Assembly (NCBI RefSeq): GCF_023204835.1
Contig: NZ_CP096270.1
Coordinates: 124,001-188,000 of the forward strand
Source of the DNA: Salinarchaeum laminariae
Lineage (GTDB): Archaea > Halobacteriota > Halobacteria > Halobacteriales > Salinarchaeaceae
Reading direction: 5' to 3'
DNA length: 64,000 bases
In this document: positions 50,879 to 59,939 of the stretch, piece by piece
Position numbering within the stretch: the first letter of the stretch is position 1
Layout: every line of letters begins with the position of its first letter
The notes under the pieces: model-generated
Databases searched by the model: none
Told to the model about the DNA's origin: nothing
The model's input: only the letters and a program-made list of their open reading frames with translations
Made by a program: the position numbers and the translations under genes

Positions 50879-51085
50879 CGCGAGCGGGTTCGGCGGGTTC
50901 GGGGTTAAGACCGACGATCCGACGTGCAGCGTCGACCGGCGTCCCGTTTCGGGGCGAACCGCCGCAGACTGGCGAAGCGCTGGACTCTGGCGTCCAGCGA
51001 AACGGAGCGCTCGTTCGACCCCGCCGACAGCGCCCGCCCGGCGGTTTCGATACGCCTTTCGGCACACGGTCCGGAGCACGACGGG

Positions 51086-52021
51086 ATGACGCTTCGCGTG
51101 ACGTTCCTGGGGACCGGCGGTGCGGTGCCGACGACGGAGCGCAACCCCAGTTCGATCCTCGTCAACCGTGAGGGCGACCGCCATCTCTTCGACTGTGGCG
51201 AGGGGACCCAGCGCCAGCTCATGCATTTCGGTGCCGGGTTCGACGTCGGGCACATCTTCGTCACGCATCTCCACGGCGACCACGTCTACGGACTTCCAGG
51301 GCTGCTCGAGACGCTCGATTTCAACGATCGCGAAACAGCTCTGACGATCCACGTGCCACCGGGCACGAAGAGCGACGTCCGGAAGTTCCTCGGTGCACTG
51401 GGCGGCACCCCCTCCTTCCCGCTCCGGCTCTCGACGGTCCAGCCCGAGAGCGTCGTCCTGCGCCGCGAGGAGTACGAGATCCGATCCTTCGACGTCGATC
51501 ACCACACGACGGCAGTCGGGTACGCGCTGATCGAAGACGATCGGAAGGGGCGATTCGACCGCGACCGCGCGGAGGAGCTCGGCGTGCCCGTCGGCCCCGC
51601 ATTCTCCCAGCTCCACGACGGCCAGGCCGTCGAACTCGACGACGGCCGGACGATCGAGCCCGAGCAGGTCGTCGGCGAGCCACGGCCCGGACGGACGCTG
51701 GTCTACACCGGCGACACGCGACCGCAGGATCGGACTGTCGAGATCGCAGACGGTGCCGACCTGCTGATTCACGACGCGACGTTCGCCGACGACCGCGCCG
51801 GTCGGGCGCGAAAGACCGGGCATTCGACGGCCAGAGAGGCCGGCGAGATCGCGGCGCGTGCCGACGTCCGGAAGCTCGCCTTGACCCACATCTCCTCGCG
51901 ATACGCCCACGACGTTGCCGGCCACGAAACCGAGGCCAGGGCAGCCTTCGAGGGCGAGGCGTTCGTTCCCGACGACGGCGACGTGGTCGACCTGCCGTTC
52001 CCAGACGCGACGGAACACTGA
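51086..52021 (+). CDS. rnz: Ribonuclease Z (tRNase Z)
   Basis: The enzyme trims the 3' ends of tRNA precursors. The 311-residue product has F-L-G-T-G-G-A-V-P-T, the metal-binding T-H-L-H-G-D-H-V-Y-G-L-P-G-L-L, then Y-T-G-D-T-R-P and H-I-S-S-R-Y, all diagnostic. Residues about 150-205 form the flexible arm region. It starts at ATG 51086; an in-frame open stretch upstream to 50924 is not needed. Confidence 0.95.
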   Translation: MTLRVTFLGTGGAVPTTERNPSSILVNREGDRHLFDCGEGTQRQLMHFGAGFDVGHIFVTHLHGDHVYGLPGLLETLDFNDRETALTIHVPPGTKSDVRKFLGALGGTPSFPLRLSTVQPESVVLRREEYEIRSFDVDHHTTAVGYALIEDDRKGRFDRDRAEELGVPVGPAFSQLHDGQAVELDDGRTIEPEQVVGEPRPGRTLVYTGDTRPQDRTVEIADGADLLIHDATFADDRAGRARKTGHSTAREAGEIAARADVRKLALTHISSRYAHDVAGHETEARAAFEGEAFVPDDGDVVDLPFPDATEH

Positions 52022-52221
52022 CGCTGATCGGCAGCCCAGGCCCAGCAGCATCGGTCCAGAGGCTATGCGTCCGTCGGTCGGTCCCACTTTCGCACCGCTT
52101 CTCGCTCGCTCATGCACTGCCAGCCCGAGCTGTCGGCCGGACTCGACGGGTGTGTCAACCAGACACAATGCCGTGCCGCCGCGCGTTTTATTGGGCCAGA
52201 GACGGTAGTCCGTGTGTACCA

Positions 52222-52656
52222 ATGCCACTGGGCCTGGAGTCCGGCGTCTGGCTGTGGGTGGCAGCAGCGGGATTCGCACTCGGTCACCTGCTCGTCCTGG
52301 CGTACTTCGTGCGCGGGAACGTGGGACGCTCCGAGCCGTCAGTGAACGCGCCCCCGGAGTTTTCGGCGGAGGCTGGACCGGGGCAATCGAGCGACGCCGA
52401 GATCCGGGGCCGCGGCGACGGCGAGTCGAGACCGACGCGCGAACTCAGCCACGGAGCGGTCACCGACGGAGACGGCCCCAGCGGTGGATCCGGCGAACTG
52501 CCGCCGATCGAACGGGACCGGATCGTGCAGTGCCCGCATTGTGGCGTCAAGAACGCGGCCGAGTTTCGGTTCTGTCGCTTCTGCGTCGGCGAACTGATGG
52601 GCGGGACGACGCTGGCCGACGGCAGTGAGGCCTCGCGGGACGGGCAGGCGTTCTGA
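52222..52656 (+). CDS. Membrane-anchored zinc-ribbon protein
   Basis: The 144-residue product has an N-terminal membrane helix (about 8-30), a disordered acidic/Gly-rich stretch and a C-terminal zinc ribbon, V-Q-C-P-H-C-G-V-K-N and F-C-R-F-C-V-G-E-L. The TATA-like TTTTATTG at about 52189 fits an almost leaderless start. Function unknown. Confidence 0.78.
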   Translation: MPLGLESGVWLWVAAAGFALGHLLVLAYFVRGNVGRSEPSVNAPPEFSAEAGPGQSSDAEIRGRGDGESRPTRELSHGAVTDGDGPSGGSGELPPIERDRIVQCPHCGVKNAAEFRFCRFCVGELMGGTTLADGSEASRDGQAF

Positions 52657-52745
52657 TTCTGCAGAGTGTTCCGGCGACGGTCACCGCGACGGCCATCCCC
52701 TGACAAATCGACGGTGTTTACAGGCCGGCCGTCGCACCGCTCCGT

Positions 52746-54050
52746 ATGGACGACCGTACTTACACTGCTGACGCCGACCCCGGCACGACCGCCACCGTTG
52801 CCGGGTGGGTCCACGAGGTCCGCGACCTCGGGGGCATCGCATTCGTAATCGTCCGGGACGCGACCGGCCGCATTCAGGTGAAAGTCGAGAAGGGCGAGAT
52901 CGACGAGGACCTGGAGGAGCTGGCCACCGAAGTCACGCGAGAGAGCGTGGTTCGCGTGACCGGACCGGTCGAGGAAGAGGAGCGCGCGCCGACCGGCGTC
53001 GAAATGACGATCGATTCCTTCGAGGTCGTCGCCGAGGCCGAGCCCGAGCTCCCGCTCGACCCCTCCGGCAAGGTCGACGCCGACCTCTCGACGCGACTGG
53101 ACAACCGCACGCTGGACACCCGCAAGCCCGAGGTCCGCGCGATCTTCGAGATCCGTTCGACGGTCCTCGAGGCCGTCCGCGAGGAGTTCCGCGACCTCCA
53201 CTGCACGGAGATCACGACTCCGAAGATCGTCGCGACCGGCACCGAGGGCGGGACGGAGCTGTTCCCGATCACCTACTTCGGGCAGGAAGCGTTCATGAAC
53301 CAGAGCCCGCAGCTGTTCAAGCAGCTCGCCTCCGGCGGCGGCTTCGAGCGCGTCTTCGAGATCGGCCCGATCTTCCGCGCGGAGGAGCACAACACGCCCC
53401 GACACCTCAACGAGGCGACATCGATCGACTTCGAGGGCGCGTTCTGTGACGCTCCCGACGCAATGGACGTCGCAGAATCGATCGTCACGGCGGCCTACGA
53501 GGCCGTCGCCGAGAACTGCCAGCGAGAGCTCGAACAGCTCGAGCTCGCAGACGAGTTTGCCGCCCCCGATGGCGACTTCCCCCGGCTCACCTACGAGGAG
53601 GCCATCGAGCGCGTCAACGCGACCGGCGAGCTCGACGAGCAGCTCGTCTGGGGCGACGACCTCTCGACGGAAGCCGAGCGCGCGCTCGGCGAGGCCGTCG
53701 GCGAGCACTACTTCATCACGAACTGGCCAAGCGAGGTCAAGCCGTTCTACATCAAGGACACCGACGAGGACCCACAGGAGTCCACCGGCTTCGACCTGAT
53801 GCACCCGGTCATGGAGCTCGTCTCCGGCGGGCAGCGCGAACACCGACACGACGCGCTCGTCGAGGGATTCGAGCAGCAGGGCCTCGACCCCGCGCAGTTC
53901 GAGTACTACACGAAGATGTTCAAATACGGCATGCCGCCTCACGCCGGCTTCGGCCTCGGTGCCGAGCGCCTCGTGATGACGATGCTGGATCTGGACAACA
54001 TTCGGGAGACGGTTCTGTTCCCGCGAGACCGGCAACGGCTGTCGCCGTAG
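52746..54050 (+). CDS. aspS: Aspartate--tRNA(Asp/Asn) ligase
   Basis: The archaeal-type enzyme has an N-terminal OB anticodon-binding domain ([13 protein letters not shown]) and a class II catalytic core with motif 2 ([15 protein letters not shown]) and motif 3 ([11 protein letters not shown]). The length of 434 is normal. Archaeal enzymes are often non-discriminating and work with the GatCAB amidotransferase. Its last ten codons, encoding P-R-D-R-Q-R-L-S-P plus stop, recur twice downstream with different codons. Confidence 0.96.
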   Translation: MDDRTYTADADPGTTATVAGWVHEVRDLGGIAFVIVRDATGRIQVKVEKGEIDEDLEELATEVTRESVVRVTGPVEEEERAPTGVEMTIDSFEVVAEAEPELPLDPSGKVDADLSTRLDNRTLDTRKPEVRAIFEIRSTVLEAVREEFRDLHCTEITTPKIVATGTEGGTELFPITYFGQEAFMNQSPQLFKQLASGGGFERVFEIGPIFRAEEHNTPRHLNEATSIDFEGAFCDAPDAMDVAESIVTAAYEAVAENCQRELEQLELADEFAAPDGDFPRLTYEEAIERVNATGELDEQLVWGDDLSTEAERALGEAVGEHYFITNWPSEVKPFYIKDTDEDPQESTGFDLMHPVMELVSGGQREHRHDALVEGFEQQGLDPAQFEYYTKMFKYGMPPHAGFGLGAERLVMTMLDLDNIRETVLFPRDRQRLSP

Positions 54051-54062
54051 GCGACGCCGTTG
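54033..54062 (+). repeat. Hairpin straddling the aspS stop codon
   Basis: CAACGGCTGTCGCC-GTA-GGCGACGCCGTTG folds into a 13-bp stem with one bulged T and a 3-base loop. The stop codon lies in the loop/stem junction. It may serve as a terminator or be the end of the inserted DNA behind aspS. Confidence 0.65.
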
Positions 54063-54407
54063 TCCGTCGAGCGGGAGCTCGAGAGACGAGTGGAGCGAGT
54101 CTCTCGGTGTTCTCGTGAGCGACCGTAGGGAGCGAACGAGCATTCGTCACGAGCGAAGCGACGTGACGCAATGCCCGCGGGATCGCCAGCGTCTGAGCCC
54201 GTAGGACGAAGTCGTTGGGAGCCAGCGAGGCGAGCGGAGCGAGTCTCGCCGGACCGGCAACGACTGAGCCCGTAACGGACAGACGCTCGTCACTACTTCC
54301 TTCACCGACTCTACGCCGAGCAGCTGCCGCTCCGACTCGCCATCGCCACGCGACCGCCCGACACACCTTCGGGACGTTTATGCCCGCTACCGCACACGAT
54401 TCGCCTA
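54051..54407 (+). repeat. aspS-proS spacer with two extra copies of the aspS 3' end
   Basis: CCGCGGGATCGCCAGCGTCT plus GAGCCCGTAG (54175-54204) encodes P-R-D-R-Q-R-L-S-P and a stop, as the aspS end at 54021-54050 does, but six of the nine sense codons differ at synonymous sites. GACCGGCAACGACTGAGCCC plus GTAA (54252-54275) encodes D-R-Q-R-L-S-P and a stop. Around them are hairpins: CGAGAGAC...GTCTCTCG (about 54071-54100) and GCATTCGTCAC...GTGACGCAATGC (54140-54173). No complete gene; about 357 bp. Confidence 0.85.
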
Positions 54408-55868
54408 ATGACCGACGAGGACGCCCAGGAGCTGGGCATCACCGAATCGAAGGAGCACGCCACCGGCGACTGGTACGCCGAGGTCGTCCAGAAGGCCGGC
54501 ATCGCAGATTACGCGCCGATGGGCGGGTTCATCGTCACGCGGCCCCGCGGGTGGGCGCTCTGGGAGTCGCTGAAGGACCACCTCGACGCGAAGTTCAAGG
54601 CGACCGGCGTCGACAACGCCTACTTCCCGCTGTTCATCCCCGAGTCCTACCTCGAGAAGGAGAAGGACGTCGTCGAGGGGTTCGACCCCGAGGTCGCCTG
54701 GGTGACCCACGGTGGCCACGACGAGCTGGAGGAGCGCCTCGCCGTGCGACCCACCAGCGAGTCGATCATCGCGCCGTTCATGGCCCAGTGGACGCGCTCG
54801 CATCGCGACCTCCCGATGCGGCTGAACCAGTGGTGTTCGGTCGTCCGATGGGAGGCCACGGAGACGAAGCCGTTCTTCCGGACAAAGGAGTTCTGCTGGC
54901 AGGAGGGCCACACCGCCCACGAGACCGCCGAGGAGGCCTGGGAGGAGACGATGCTCCGCCTCGACCAGTACGAGGAGACCTACGAGGAGCTGCTGGCCAT
55001 GCCCGTCCTCCGCGGGCGCAAGCCCGACCACGACAAGTTCCCGGGTGCCGAGACGACGACGACCGTCGAGGCGCTGATGCCCGACGGCAAGTCCGTCCAG
55101 GGCGGCACCAGCCACGATCTGGGCACCTCCTTCGCGGAAGCGTTCGACATCACGTACACCGACGAGGACGAGGCCGAGGCGACCGCCCATACGACCTCCT
55201 GGGGCCTGTCGTGGCGCGCACTCGGAGCGCTCATCATGACCCACAGCGACGATCAGGGGCTCGTCCTTCCCCCGGCGATCGCACCCACACAGGTCGCGAT
55301 CGTCCCCATCTGGCAAGAGGACACCCGCGAGGAGGTCCTCGACTACGCTGACGAACTCGCCGCCGATCTCGAGGACGCGGGCCTGCGCGTCGACCTCGAC
55401 GACCGCGATACGCGGAATCCCGGCTTCAAGTTCAACGAGCACGAGCTCCACGGAGTACCGCTCCGCATCGAGATCGGCCCCAACGAGGTCGAGGACGGTG
55501 AGGCGACGCTCGTTCACCGGCCCGACGGCGAATCCGTCGTCGCGGATCGCGAGACGGCGGTCGACGACGTGGACGATGCACTCGACGACGTCTACGCGAA
55601 GCTCTACGACGCCGCCGAGGAGAACCTCGAAATGAACGTCCGCGAGGCCGACGAGCCCAACCAGATCCTCGGCACCATCGGCCAGCACGGCGGCTACGTC
55701 AAGTGTGGCTGGTGTGGCGACGAGGCCTGCGAGACCGTGATCAAGGACGAGATCGCCGCGGAGATCGTGATGGTTCCCCTCGACGAGGACGAGGAGCCGA
55801 TCCACGAGGACTGTGCAATGTGTGGCGACGAGGCGCTGGAGACGGCCTACTTCGCGCGAACGTACTGA
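54408..55868 (+). CDS. proS: Proline--tRNA ligase (archaeal/eukaryotic type)
   Basis: The 486-residue class II synthetase has motif 2-like R-W-E-A-T-E-T-K-P-F-F-R-T-K-E-F-C-W-Q-E-G, the editing-less archaeal core and a C-terminal zinc domain with C-G-W-C-G and C-A-M-C-G. It ends in the conserved A-R-T-Y. It probably has its own promoter within the aspS-proS spacer. Confidence 0.96.
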   Translation: MTDEDAQELGITESKEHATGDWYAEVVQKAGIADYAPMGGFIVTRPRGWALWESLKDHLDAKFKATGVDNAYFPLFIPESYLEKEKDVVEGFDPEVAWVTHGGHDELEERLAVRPTSESIIAPFMAQWTRSHRDLPMRLNQWCSVVRWEATETKPFFRTKEFCWQEGHTAHETAEEAWEETMLRLDQYEETYEELLAMPVLRGRKPDHDKFPGAETTTTVEALMPDGKSVQGGTSHDLGTSFAEAFDITYTDEDEAEATAHTTSWGLSWRALGALIMTHSDDQGLVLPPAIAPTQVAIVPIWQEDTREEVLDYADELAADLEDAGLRVDLDDRDTRNPGFKFNEHELHGVPLRIEIGPNEVEDGEATLVHRPDGESVVADRETAVDDVDDALDDVYAKLYDAAEENLEMNVREADEPNQILGTIGQHGGYVKCGWCGDEACETVIKDEIAAEIVMVPLDEDEEPIHEDCAMCGDEALETAYFARTY

Positions 55869-55914
55869 GACAACTGTGTCCCCGGGGCGGATTCGCGTTG
55901 TAGAATTGGGGACG

Positions 55915-57585
55915 CTACTCTGCTTGGCCGTCCGATCCACCGCCACGGAGTCGCTGGAGCGCGGCGGCGCCTGCGAGGCCGCCACCAGCCGCGAGCATCC
56001 CGAAACCGGGCGATCCGTCACCGCTGCCGTTGGAATTGCTGGACTCTGGCTCACCGACCGTCACCACGTGCTCGACGGTGGTGGTTCTCCCATCCTGTGT
56101 ACGGATCGTTGCCGTCAGAGCGTGCTCACCGGGATCGTCGTAACTCGCCTCGGCCGTGCTCCCTGTACCGACCGACGATCCGTTCGTCGACCACGTCGTC
56201 TCGAGGAGAGTCGAATCGTACTCACCCACGGAGTCGATGGACAGGTCGACGGAATCGCCGGGAGAGACCGTCGTAGGCGTGACCGAGGTCGAGATCTCGT
56301 TCGGGTCGAGCGGCGTCGAGAGTCGCACGACGCCCAGTTCCGAATCTGCACCGGTTCCAGCCCTGCCGAGCGCGTAGGCCACTCCGTCCCCAGATGGGAC
56401 GATATCGAGGAAGACGCTGCTTCCGTCGACGGTCCGCGTCACAGATGGCGACGTGAGGTCGGTGCCCGCTACGATCCGGCCCGTTACGGTGCCGCCCGAG
56501 TTTCCATCACCATCCCCGTCGGCAGCGTCCTCGGCCGGTTCGACGGCTGTCCTCCCCGAAAACACCCACTCGTCCGATCCCGGGGGGACTGCAGCGTCTG
56601 CAAGTGCCGTACCGAACCCGTCGACGGATCCGGTCCAGTCGATCGTCGGCGGGTCGCCGCTGAGCTCCATGGCCCAGCCGGCGTTCGTACTCTCTCCGCC
56701 GCCGACGTCACTGCCGACCACGAGATACCGATCCTCTGTGGCTGTGAACCCGAGGGGAACGCGGCCGCTCAATCCGGTATCGACCTGCCAGAGTTCGCTC
56801 CCATCGGCGTCGAGTTGTGCGAGTACTGGCTCGTCGTCGTTCGGGGACTGCTCGACGTTTCGATAGCCAAGGTAGTAGGCACCGCCGTCGTCCGCGGACG
56901 TGAGTTCGAGTGGCGAGATGCTGCCGTCCGCCGTCGCGTAGCTCTGCTTGTACTGTCGTTTGCCGTCGGTATCGTACCGTACGAGGACCGTTCCGCCGTC
57001 GTTCAGATAATCCGTCGCAGCGACGAGATACCCGCCGGTGACCTGGGCGAGGCTGGTTGGATCCGGATAGTCGGTCGTGCCGACGATGCCCGGAACCGTC
57101 GCCGACCACTGCTGTTCGCCGTCGTCGGAGACGTGCACGATCGGAGCGTCGAACCCAGTCACGCTGTCGGCCCAGTCGACCTCGATTTCGACGCCCACGA
57201 CGACGTATCCACCGTCGATTCCGGGTTCGACGGCTCTGTACCCGTAGCGGGTGGCGTCCTGTTGGGGATAGCCGAACGTCGTAATCGTTTTCGAGGAGCC
57301 GTCGGGCGTTATCTCGACGAGTCTGGCAGCGGTAGATGTGTCGGGTCCCTGCAGGAGATTACAGAGTGCAACGACGCCACCGCTGCCGTTTGGGGCGGCG
57401 TCCTCAACGCGCCAGCCGAGGTCGTCGGAGTACCGTTGGTCCCACTCGATCTGCACGCCGTCTGATTGCGCGGAGTCGGGAGAGTTGGCTTCGCCGCCTG
57501 GTGATCTCGCGCTGGCTACCGGACCGACGCAGCTCGATACGCCAGCGCCGATTGCGGCGAGCGTGGCACGTCTGGTTGGAGACAT
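55915..57585 (-). CDS. Tat-exported beta-propeller-like protein with PGF-CTERM anchor
   Basis: From the ATG at 57583-57585 the product has 556 residues, starting M-S-P-T-R-R-A-T-L-A-A-I-G-A-G (twin-arginine signal). The body has repeated G-G-Y-V-V-V-G / D-G-G-A-Y-Y-L-G / D-R-Y-L-V-V-G-S units, typical of PQQ/WD-like propeller blades, then an Ig/PKD-like domain (S-P-G-D-S-V-D-L-S-I). The end is G-S-P-G-F-G-M-L-A-A-G-G-G-L with a basic R-L-R-G; a ten-residue tail after it is unusual for PGF-CTERM proteins. Confidence 0.82.
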   Translation of the reverse strand: MSPTRRATLAAIGAGVSSCVGPVASARSPGGEANSPDSAQSDGVQIEWDQRYSDDLGWRVEDAAPNGSGGVVALCNLLQGPDTSTAARLVEITPDGSSKTITTFGYPQQDATRYGYRAVEPGIDGGYVVVGVEIEVDWADSVTGFDAPIVHVSDDGEQQWSATVPGIVGTTDYPDPTSLAQVTGGYLVAATDYLNDGGTVLVRYDTDGKRQYKQSYATADGSISPLELTSADDGGAYYLGYRNVEQSPNDDEPVLAQLDADGSELWQVDTGLSGRVPLGFTATEDRYLVVGSDVGGGESTNAGWAMELSGDPPTIDWTGSVDGFGTALADAAVPPGSDEWVFSGRTAVEPAEDAADGDGDGNSGGTVTGRIVAGTDLTSPSVTRTVDGSSVFLDIVPSGDGVAYALGRAGTGADSELGVVRLSTPLDPNEISTSVTPTTVSPGDSVDLSIDSVGEYDSTLLETTWSTNGSSVGTGSTAEASYDDPGEHALTATIRTQDGRTTTVEHVVTVGEPESSNSNGSGDGSPGFGMLAAGGGLAGAAALQRLRGGGSDGQAE

Positions 57586-57656
57586 GCCACGGGGTCGCCG
57601 CGGCATCGTACTTGAACCTGTGGAGCCCTGGGGCTACCCGGTGCTTCGAGTGGGCA

Positions 57657-59150
57657 TCAATCGGAGGTGGCAGTCGCCTCGCGTTGCGCACTGCAGGCTG
57701 CCAGGCGCTGGGGCCTTGCGTCGGCAGGCGTGGCGTCCTCGCTTTCTGAATCCTTCGCACTCAGGGATACAGCACCCAGGAGCGATCGGTAGATCCGGAG
57801 GTGGTGGCCGGCGACGGTCTCGAAGCTGTTCGCCTCCTTGTAGCGCCGGACGCTGTCGGAGAGTTCGCCGCGGCGCTCGTCGTCGTGGAGCAGTGCGCTG
57901 ACGCGGGCCGCGATCGTCTCGACGTCGTCGATCGGGACGGTTTCGAGTGCGCCCCACTCCGACTCGATTCGCCGGAAGTAGGACTGGTCGCTCGCGAGAA
58001 CGGGAAGCTCCTGTGCCGCACACCAGTTGAAAGTCCCACTCTGAGTGACGACGCGGTAGGGCAACAATGCGAGGTCTGGCGTGGCGAGCGCGAGCGGGAA
58101 CTCCTCGTCGTCGAGAACCCCAGTGATCGTCACGTTCGGCGGCGCCGTCGACTCGAGATCCCTGAAAAAGGACTCGTCGAACCCCTTGGGCCGCGCGCCG
58201 CCGGCGATCAGGAACTCGACGTCTGGCAGCTCCTTCGCGACCTCCACGAAGACGTCGTGGCCCTTCGGCGGCCGAACGAAGCCGGGGATCGCCACGACGT
58301 CGTCCGCGGGATCGAAGCCGAAGTACTCGCGTGCGGTCGCGCGATCGGCCGAGCTCGCGTCCGCGACGTTGACGCCGTGAGGGAGCACGCTATACTCGTC
58401 GTGCTCCTGCGCCGCGTGGTCGTGAAACCGTTCCTCGCAGTCCTCTGAGAGGAAGATCACGTGGTCGGCAACCCTGGCGATCAGTTCGTGCATCACGAAG
58501 AGGTAGAGTCGCTTGGCGAAGCTGGCTTCCTCGGGAGCGGGCGTGAGAACGGAGTGCATCGTTACGACGATCGACTGTCCGCGAATCCGCGTCGCGAGCC
58601 AGAGTACGGGGAAGAAGACGAGGCCGAGCACTCCGGGATAGATGCTCCCAGGGCGTCGGAACAGTCCGTACTCGTGCTGGACGTGGACCACGTCCGAGCC
58701 GCGAACCGCGGCCCGGAGTGCGACGGAGACGAAGTGGGCCGCGCTCGGATCGTCCTGTTCCAACTCGATCGAATCGGTCGTCGCTCCGGCGTCGGCAGTC
58801 GTCGCATCGGCTGCCCCGCTGACGGTCGACGGGTCGTCGCTGGTCGCTGTCGTCACAGCGGCCCGGTTCGTTGGCGACGTTTCGCCGCCGCTCGCTGCGG
58901 TGCCACCATCGCTTACCCGCTGGACGTCGCCGTTCGTCGTCGCCCCCAAATCACCACCCGGTTCTCGATCCGCCGAGTCCGTCGAAGACTCGTCGGGTTG
59001 CAGGGCGTCGAGGGCGTTCCGGAGATCGCGCCCGTACGTACCGATCCCACAGGAGGCGTCACCTGGCGTGGCGATCACCGTCACCGAGACGTCCGATCCC
59101 CAAGTTGGCGATGCCGTCCGCTCGTCTGCAGTCGACTGTTGGTGTGTCAT
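57657..59150 (-). CDS. GT4-family glycosyltransferase with a large low-complexity insertion
   Basis: The 497-residue product is a GT-B glycosyltransferase. G-I-G-T-Y-G-R-D-L near residue 35 is the acceptor-domain start, V-V-H-V-Q-H-E-Y-G (about 155) follows, and the donor domain has G-F-V-R-P-P-K-G-H-D and the acid-loop E-F-P-L-A-L-A-T-P-D. Between residues about 48 and 135 lies a Thr/Ser/Asp/Ala-rich disordered insertion not found in usual GT4 proteins. The sugar and acceptor are unknown; cell-surface glycan synthesis is likely. Confidence 0.85.
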   Translation of the reverse strand: MTHQQSTADERTASPTWGSDVSVTVIATPGDASCGIGTYGRDLRNALDALQPDESSTDSADREPGGDLGATTNGDVQRVSDGGTAASGGETSPTNRAAVTTATSDDPSTVSGAADATTADAGATTDSIELEQDDPSAAHFVSVALRAAVRGSDVVHVQHEYGLFRRPGSIYPGVLGLVFFPVLWLATRIRGQSIVVTMHSVLTPAPEEASFAKRLYLFVMHELIARVADHVIFLSEDCEERFHDHAAQEHDEYSVLPHGVNVADASSADRATAREYFGFDPADDVVAIPGFVRPPKGHDVFVEVAKELPDVEFLIAGGARPKGFDESFFRDLESTAPPNVTITGVLDDEEFPLALATPDLALLPYRVVTQSGTFNWCAAQELPVLASDQSYFRRIESEWGALETVPIDDVETIAARVSALLHDDERRGELSDSVRRYKEANSFETVAGHHLRIYRSLLGAVSLSAKDSESEDATPADARPQRLAACSAQREATATSD

Positions 59151-59939
59151 GATCCGTCGAGTAGCGAGGGGCCCGTCCCGCCGTCGTGACCCCGGGACGT
59201 GACCGCGCTATGCGATGGTGGGAGCAGGAACATACTGTAATGAGCCGCATTGTCGAGAGTAAGATCGCTGAACCCCGACGCCACCTGTGAGTATCCGTCG
59301 GTCAGCCTCCGGACTCACTCTGAAGTGCTGCCCGGCGTGTACCCGATGGCACCTTACCGGTGGCGGTCGGTGACAAAGCCCGGCGTACGTCGATCACCAG
59401 CGAACGTATCCCGCTCGCAAGAACAGGAGGGTCGACGAGCGGACGCTGGTGGACTCTCTGGCGATTCACTCCGGGGGCTGACGGAGAGCGCGAGACCAGA
59501 GACCAGTACCGCTACTCCTGGCGAATCGGCGTCGGCGAGCGGTGGATCGCCGGCGCGCGTCAGTTCGGTGGCGAGGATTCAGACGGCCGATCTGAACGAA
59601 GAAAGCGACGATTACTGCACGCCGACCCCGTTCTATCCGGGCGATTTTGGTAAGAATGTCGTCGCTCCAGGAAGGAGTGGCCTAGCCCGGGTCGTCGGTG
59701 GCTCTCGAACGGAGTAACCTGACTGGCACCCGGAGTAATCTGGCTCGCAACGAGCAGGGTTTCGGCAGAAGTCAGACAGGCAGGACGAACAAAGGACAGG
59801 CTACCCCGTAAAAAAGGGAATGACCCCCTGGGCCGGACCGTGGAGTAGCGATGGACCATCGATCCACCACCGCAGGTATGGACTCACTTCCAAGCGCAGT
59901 GACCAGACAGGCCACCCTTATCGCCGCGGGTGAGCAGCG
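59151..59939. other. 789-bp gap, no convincing gene
   Basis: A plus-strand frame at 59250-59717 (155 codons) and a minus-strand frame at 59560-59859 overlap each other, are rich in Ser, Arg and Pro, and lack the acidic composition of real genes here. The promoters of the divergent glycosyltransferase and Gfo/Idh/MocA genes must lie in it; AT-rich stretches at about 59225-59270 (glycosyltransferase side) are candidates. Confidence 0.5.

Noticed and set aside
50879..52279. Long N-terminal extension of the membrane protein at 50360
   Set aside because: It is antisense to the RNase Z gene; the membrane protein has a good ATG at 50878.
52284..54143. Minus-strand open frame of 619 codons
   Set aside because: Antisense to aspS and the zinc-ribbon gene, with no domain of its own.
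54405..56054. Minus-strand open frame of 549 codons
   Set aside because: Antisense to proS, which has clear class II synthetase motifs.
59250..59717. Possible gene of 155 codons in the gap before the Gfo/Idh/MocA gene
   Set aside because: Ser/Arg/Pro-rich, not acidic, overlapped by an opposite frame, and without promoter or domain.
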